A program made the translations under genes and the position numbers. This document shows positions 30,921 to 34,820 of a stretch of 34,820 nt of DNA, piece by piece. The DNA is from Deltaproteobacteria bacterium (GTDB lineage Bacteria; Desulfobacterota; Binatia; UBA9968). Each line of letters starts with the position of its first letter. Position 1 is the stretch's first letter. The notes under the pieces were generated by a model. It was not told the origin of the DNA. It made no database searches and saw only the letters and a program-made list of their open reading frames with translations. The stretch is taken from the NCBI GenBank assembly GCA_016180805.1, contig JACPAM010000269.1, positions 1-34,820 of the forward strand, given 5' to 3'.

Positions 30921-31168
30921 AAGTTCGCCGCTCCGTTCGGCGCTCGAAATTGCCCGGCCTCCATTTGCAAGCGCATCGGATACACCAACCCCCTTTCACT
31001 GTCAAGATCTGAGAGGCACTCCCAGAAAATGTATATGCCCCTCAGAAAGCAAAGGATTCGGCCGCAGCGCTTTCCCAGCTATTGGAAATAGCGCCCATCC
31101 GGGTCTAAAAAATGGGAAGATTTTCTCGAAATTCGTGTCTAGTTGACAGACCCGACGCCTTTTTCCCT
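30921..31168. other. Divergent intergenic region without genes
   Basis: The 341 bases between the minus-strand BNR gene and the plus-strand binding-protein gene contain no convincing reading frame. The right part holds the sigma-54-type site at 31169 and, upstream of it, a TTGACA at 31143-31148 without a matching -10. The left part should carry the promoter of the BNR gene, but I cannot place it with confidence. Confidence 0.5.
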
Positions 31169-31184
31169 TGGCATGTTTTGTGCG
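31169..31184 (+). promoter_or_regulatory. Sigma-54-type promoter for the 31262 gene
   Basis: TGGCATGTTTTGTGCG keeps the -24 TGGCA-G element and the GG-N10-GC spacing; the -12 box is weaker (TGC preceded by G). Its core is nearly the same as the site at 21663. The gene start is about 67 bases after the predicted transcription start, with AAGGAGGGAGAGGCG ahead of the ATG. Confidence 0.45.
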
Positions 31185-31261
31185 TCGGAGGGAAAAACCA
31201 GCTTCGCTCCCGTGTAAGAAGAGGGAAGAAAAATTTTCCTTAGCTTAAGGAGGGAGAGGCG

Positions 31262-32353
31262 ATGAACCGAAGCAATTCTTGCAGGCAATTCCGGTTCTGG
31301 AGGGCTTTCGACGACCGCGCTTCAATAGCAATTGTAGCGGCCCTAATGATCGTAACCAGCGGGGCAATGGCGCCTGTTGGGGTGATGGCGAATCCCTACC
31401 TCGCAAGGCCGGGCGAGACAGCGGTGCCGGTGACCGCCGCTACGTGTGCCACGAGCGGAGGTTTCCTTCACTTCTACACTGCGCTAGACAATGCTCTGTT
31501 TGACAAATACGGGCTCAAGGTAACTCACGCATCTCTTCGTGGGGGGCCGAACGCGCTGGCCGCCCTCTCCTCCGATCAGGTCCAGTTTGTTTACTGCGCT
31601 GGCGACGCGACACTCCCAGGCATGGCCACGGGAATGGATGCCAAGCTCGTGGCGTCAGTGCACGTAGGGCTCCCTTGGGTTCTCTTGGCGCGCAAGGACA
31701 TCAAAAGGGTCGAGGACCTGAAGGGTAAGAGCGTCGCGGTGTCTCGAACCGGCGATCTGGATTTCCGGGTTTTAAAGGTGCTGCTGAAAAAGTTTAACCT
31801 GACTGAAGAAGACGTGAAGCTCCGTTCCATGGGAGCGAGCCAGCCCGAGAAATATCAGGCCATGGCCCTTGACGTCGTCCAGGCTACCCCGGTCGGGCCT
31901 CCTCTGGACGTCCGGGGAAAGAAAGATGGCTTCAATGTGATCTACAACCTGAACGATTTGGGCCTGCCGATCATTTTCAGCTCCGTACACACCAATTCGA
32001 AGATGTTAAAGGAGCGACCCGCGCTAGTGCAAAAATTTGTCGCCGCGGTAGCCGAGGCCATCCACTTCGCGGAAAAGAATCCGGACAAGGCCAAGACTTC
32101 AATCGCCCAGGCCTTCAAGCTCAACGACCCGGATGCTCTTCAGTCTGCGTATGATACCTTCGCTAAGGCCGTCATCAACCGGAGAATGCTCGTGCCGGCA
32201 AACGCCGTGGTGGAGGCAGTGCAGATTGCCCGTGAAGCGGGGACGAACATTAGGAAAAAGCCCGAGGAACTCTTTGACAATGCCTTCGTCGAAAATCTGG
32301 AAAAGAGCGGTTTCCTGAGGGATATCTGGGGCGGTGCGGTTCCGGGACAATAA
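31262..32353 (+). CDS. NMT1/TauA-like ABC transporter substrate-binding protein
   Basis: A 363-residue periplasmic binding protein, divergent from the two at 27011 and 28809. The N-terminus is a long signal sequence (AIVAALMIVTSGAMAPVGVMA before NPYL). The mature part has GGFLHFYTALDNALFDKYGLKVTHASLRGGPNALAALSSDQVQF, VEDLKGKSVAVSRTGDLDFRVLKVLLKKF and a helical C-terminal lobe. No transporter permease is adjacent; hydantoinase B follows after a repeat-filled gap. A lactam, hydantoin or related N-containing compound would be a natural but unproven ligand. Confidence 0.85.
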   Translation: MNRSNSCRQFRFWRAFDDRASIAIVAALMIVTSGAMAPVGVMANPYLARPGETAVPVTAATCATSGGFLHFYTALDNALFDKYGLKVTHASLRGGPNALAALSSDQVQFVYCAGDATLPGMATGMDAKLVASVHVGLPWVLLARKDIKRVEDLKGKSVAVSRTGDLDFRVLKVLLKKFNLTEEDVKLRSMGASQPEKYQAMALDVVQATPVGPPLDVRGKKDGFNVIYNLNDLGLPIIFSSVHTNSKMLKERPALVQKFVAAVAEAIHFAEKNPDKAKTSIAQAFKLNDPDALQSAYDTFAKAVINRRMLVPANAVVEAVQIAREAGTNIRKKPEELFDNAFVENLEKSGFLRDIWGGAVPGQ

Positions 32354-32589
32354 AAAGGTGCCTCGAACCAGCGGTTGCAGCCCGTGTCCGAGAGTTTTCT
32401 CCGGGCCGATTTTTTAACCGACCACCCGTCAATTCCTGGGCGAAAGTGTCTGTTCAAATCAGGGAAAAGCCTGTTTGGTCCCACACTCGGGCGTTTGGCG
32501 ACGCCGGTGTCCGTGCTTCTGGCGAGAGCGGAGGAAGGTTCAAGAAGTTTAGCTTCACCCTCGCTGATGAAAGTCGGGAACCGCTCCTC

Positions 32590-32743
32590 AAGCCCGAGGG
32601 GACGAGGAGGAAGGCCGCGGACGTCCTTTTCCGCGACCGAGGGGAGCGCGAGCGAGGCTGCGGACGTCCGATTACAAACGGAGCTTAGTCTATCGGCCGC
32701 GTCCGCCTCAGGCGGATCGGCCCCCGAGGAGCTTTCGAGGGAA
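32590..32743 (+). repeat. Dispersed GC-rich intergenic repeat, copy B
   Basis: It begins AAGCCCGAGGGGACGAGG like the flank at 10327. Its core at 32630-32675 matches the reverse complement of 10393-10438 almost base for base, and also the start of copy C (34576-34620). It ends CGGCCCCCGAGGAGC followed by TTTCGAGGGAA, as at 10501-10528. The tail runs right up to the hydantoinase B start and supplies its GAGGGA ribosome-binding site. It occupies the right half of the 391-base gap 32354-32744; the left half holds no feature I can name. Confidence 0.75.
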
Positions 32744-32744
32744 G

Positions 32745-34499
32745 ATGAAGAATAAGACAAGGGTTGATGAAACCACGTTGACTGTCGTCTGGCACGGGTT
32801 GCAGCGAATCTGCCGTGAGATGCGGTATCTGGTTGAGCGCACGGGACAAAACTACCTGATTTCCCAGATGCACGATCTATCTGTGGGGATCTGGGATAAT
32901 CAGGCCCGCACGCTAGCCATTCCCACAGGACTGCCCGCGCAATTCGTGGGGGGCAAGCTCTCGGTCCGCTACATTCAAGAAGAGTTTGGAGAGAAAATCT
33001 ACCCCGGAGATGTTTTCTTGGTGAACGATCCTTACCATGGGCACTGCAATCACGTTCCGGACTGGGCTTTTTACAAGCCCATCTTTTTCCGCGACGAGCT
33101 TCTCTTCTTTACTATGGCTCGGGCTCATCAGGAGGATACGGGCGCAGCCTATCCGGGAGCCTACTTTCATAACCCCTACGATATTCATTCAGAAGGGATC
33201 CTGATTCCACCGACTAAAGTGTTTGAAAGAGGCCAGGAGTGCGAGGCGATTTACAAACTGATACTCAACAACGTGCGCTTCCCGGAGGGGGTTCGGGTCG
33301 ATAACTACGCCCAACTGGGCGCATTGAACGTGTGTGAGAACCGGCTGCGAGAGCTTTTAGAGAAATACGGCCGAGATGTGATCCTTGCCTGCGTTGACGA
33401 GATGATCCGCAGGACCGAGATCGCGGTTCGCGAGTCGATTCGCCGGATCCCGGATGGAACCTATTACGGAGAATCGGCCACGGATGACGACGGCGTCAAA
33501 TTGGGGGTTCCCGTCTGGGTGCGCTGTGAGATCACGGTCAAAGAGGACGAGATGGTGATCGATTTTTCCAAAAGTGATCCCCAGCAAAAGGGGTTTATTA
33601 ACGCGACCTACTTCACAACCTATTGCTACGCAATCGCCGGCGCCATCCTGTTTTGTGATCCCGCCCTGGCCGACTACCACAACGAGGGGACCATGAATCC
33701 CATCACCGTGATTGCTCCCGAGGGGAGTGTGGTTAACGCCCGTTATCCGGCCCCGACAGGAGGCGCGCCCGTCAATGTCGGCGGAAACATGCTAGAGGCA
33801 TTGGTCATGGCTTTTTCCTTGGCGCTCCCAGAGCGGGCTGCTGCTTGCTGGGGGCGGCGGTACGGGCATTACGTTTTTGGGAACAATCCGCGCACGGGGC
33901 AGCTCTACGTAATGGCAGGTTACGAGGTAGAGGGGGGAGGGGGAGCTGTTCGGGGCTACGATGGCTGGAACGGCGTCGCGACCCTTGCCACCCTCGGGGA
34001 GCTCAACCGGGGAAACATTGAAGAGATTGAGATCCGCTATCCGTGGCGCATGTTGTGCCAGGAGATGCGGCCGGATAGCGGGGGACCCGGCAAGTGGAGA
34101 GGAGCCCCGGGGCTGCGCTGGGGCGGCCTGAACGAGGGCGGAGAAGCCGGGTTCCACACCGGAGCGGGACAAGGCGAAACCACCTTTGCTCCAGGGGCTC
34201 TGGGCGGCTGGTCGACATTTCCGAATCGAGGCTGGATGGTGCGGGACGGCCGGGAGATCCCGATTCATTGCCACCGCTTGTATCAGGTGCAACCGGGGGA
34301 TGTGGTGTGGAAGGAAGCGGGGGGAGGGGCCGGGGTCGGAAATCCGGTGGAGCGCGACCCGCAGAAAGTCTGGGAAGACGTCGTCATTAATCAATTGGTG
34401 AGCCTGGAGGCGGCTCGGGAAATATACAAGGTGGTCATCGACCCTGAGACTTTGACAATCGATGAGGAAAAGACCCGCCTTCTGCGGGGCAGCGGTTGA
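32745..34499 (+). CDS. Hydantoinase B/oxoprolinase-family subunit (HyuB-like)
   Basis: A 584-residue HyuB-family protein. It opens VVWHGLQRICREMRYLVERT and has DLSVGIWDNQARTLA, the conserved PGDVFLVNDPYHGHCNHVPDW, ARAHQEDTGAAYPGAY, and a glycine-rich C-terminal AGGGAGVGNPVERDPQKV. HyuB works with HyuA in ATP-dependent opening of hydantoins, 5-oxoproline or related lactams, and acetone/acetophenone carboxylases have related subunits. The partner HyuA begins at 34787, so the order is B then A, with a repeat element between them; the reverse order is usual. The start is set by the ribosome-binding site inside the preceding repeat. Confidence 0.87.
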   Translation: MKNKTRVDETTLTVVWHGLQRICREMRYLVERTGQNYLISQMHDLSVGIWDNQARTLAIPTGLPAQFVGGKLSVRYIQEEFGEKIYPGDVFLVNDPYHGHCNHVPDWAFYKPIFFRDELLFFTMARAHQEDTGAAYPGAYFHNPYDIHSEGILIPPTKVFERGQECEAIYKLILNNVRFPEGVRVDNYAQLGALNVCENRLRELLEKYGRDVILACVDEMIRRTEIAVRESIRRIPDGTYYGESATDDDGVKLGVPVWVRCEITVKEDEMVIDFSKSDPQQKGFINATYFTTYCYAIAGAILFCDPALADYHNEGTMNPITVIAPEGSVVNARYPAPTGGAPVNVGGNMLEALVMAFSLALPERAAACWGRRYGHYVFGNNPRTGQLYVMAGYEVEGGGGAVRGYDGWNGVATLATLGELNRGNIEEIEIRYPWRMLCQEMRPDSGGPGKWRGAPGLRWGGLNEGGEAGFHTGAGQGETTFAPGALGGWSTFPNRGWMVRDGREIPIHCHRLYQVQPGDVVWKEAGGGAGVGNPVERDPQKVWEDVVINQLVSLEAAREIYKVVIDPETLTIDEEKTRLLRGSG

Positions 34500-34574
34500 T
34501 CACTTTGACTTGATGGGCAAGCTGTCCGGCGCAGAGGTATCTGCTGGAGAGAAAGACCTGAGCGGACGGCTTTG

Positions 34575-34769
34575 TTCGCGAGCGAGGGGAGCGCGAGCGA
34601 GGCTGCGGGCGTCCGATTACTGACGGTACGACTCATGGCAGGAACCCATCGGCCGCAGCCGAGAGCGCGCTTGCCGAGGGAGCGTAGTGACGGGGACAGG
34701 CACGCAAACGAGCCAGTCCCCTCGCCCGCGGCCTGATAACTCGGCCCCCGATAGGCTTTGGCAGGAACC
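34575..34769 (+). repeat. Dispersed GC-rich intergenic repeat, copy C
   Basis: The first 86 bases (34575-34660) are nearly the reverse complement of 10352-10438. Within both, a stretch near the centre reads out of the same ATG as a MSRTV(C/S)NRT(S/P)AASLALP peptide on one strand. The tail CTCGGCCCCCGATAGGC at about 34741 matches the variant tail at 10724-10744. The element fills nearly all of the 287 bases between hydantoinase B and A. Confidence 0.72.
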
Positions 34770-34786
34770 GGCAAGGAGGATATCCA

Positions 34787-34820
34787 GTGTACAGGGCTTG
34801 CATTGACGTGGGGGGGACCT
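34787..34820 (+). CDS. Hydantoinase A/oxoprolinase-family subunit (HyuA-like), 5' end only
   Basis: The last 34 bases encode a GTG start followed by YRACIDVGGT, the N-terminal nucleotide-binding motif (x-x-x-x-I/V-D-x-G-G-T) of HyuA-type ATP-dependent hydantoinases. AAGGAGGA lies six bases upstream, which supports the GTG start. The gene runs off the window. Only 11 residues are visible, so the assignment leans on the preceding hyuB. Confidence 0.7.
   Translation, partial: MYRACIDVGGT

Noticed and set aside
31143-31148. Sigma-70 promoter with TTGACA upstream of the 31262 gene
   Set aside because: No -10-like hexamer lies at 15-19 bases; the sigma-54-type site downstream is a better candidate.

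Overview
The window is about 34.8 kb of GC-rich bacterial DNA. It reads as a catabolic region for anaerobic aromatic-acid degradation, followed by a terminal oxidase and a set of organic-acid uptake and turnover genes. No rRNA or tRNA, prophage, transposase or CRISPR array was seen. Gene content suggests an uncultured, Proteobacteria-like or Methylomirabilota/Desulfobacterota-like soil or groundwater bacterium: it combines class I benzoyl-CoA reductase ATPases, ferredoxin-linked 2-oxoacid oxidoreductases, a strict-anaerobe-type glutaryl-CoA route, an A-type cytochrome c oxidase, orphan substrate-binding proteins and many intergenic palindromic repeats. The lineage is an inference from gene content only.

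Positions 1-15.6 kb (all plus strand): the tail of a BcrA/BadF-type ATPase, BcrD/BadG, and a short-chain dehydrogenase very like BadH. Next comes a 2-oxoacid:ferredoxin oxidoreductase (Fe-S subunit, alpha-gamma fusion, beta) that overlaps a KorAB-type 2-oxoacid:ferredoxin oxidoreductase. A three-subunit molybdenum/tungsten oxidoreductase follows (Fe-S, NrfD-like anchor, catalytic subunit without Tat signal), best read as phenylacetyl-CoA:acceptor oxidoreductase (PadBCD-like). The block ends with a TctC/Bug binding protein and an enoyl-CoA hydratase. Together they would convert phenylacetyl-CoA via phenylglyoxylate to benzoyl-CoA, reduce the ring with ferredoxin electrons, and start ring beta-oxidation.

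Positions 15.7-21.5 kb: an Rrf2 regulator overlapping a DUF151/bifunctional-nuclease-like gene, an HMA-like small protein behind a sigma-54-type promoter, a PocR-AraC regulator, and coxB-coxA-coxC-coxD.

Positions 21.6-25.2 kb: a sigma-54-type promoter, a GNAT acetyltransferase, a glutaryl-CoA dehydrogenase that looks non-decarboxylating, and glutaconyl-CoA decarboxylase alpha (gcdA). The gcdA frame is broken by a perfect 22-bp tandem duplication. This is the lower end of the benzoyl-CoA pathway (glutaryl-CoA to crotonyl-CoA).

Positions 25.2-34.8 kb: a radical SAM protein, a secreted-looking YqgE (minus strand) behind a tiny membrane ORF with an in-frame TGA, three NMT1/TauA-like substrate-binding proteins without permeases, a class II aldolase-like protein, a BNR/Asp-box propeller (minus strand), and hydantoinase B followed by the first codons of hydantoinase A.

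Several repeat classes fill the gaps: a 9-bp-period minisatellite at two loci, a dispersed element of at least 86 bp in three copies, a 106-bp inverted-repeat element directly before the molybdoenzyme gene, and short palindromes of the TTCGAC/GCTCAG type.
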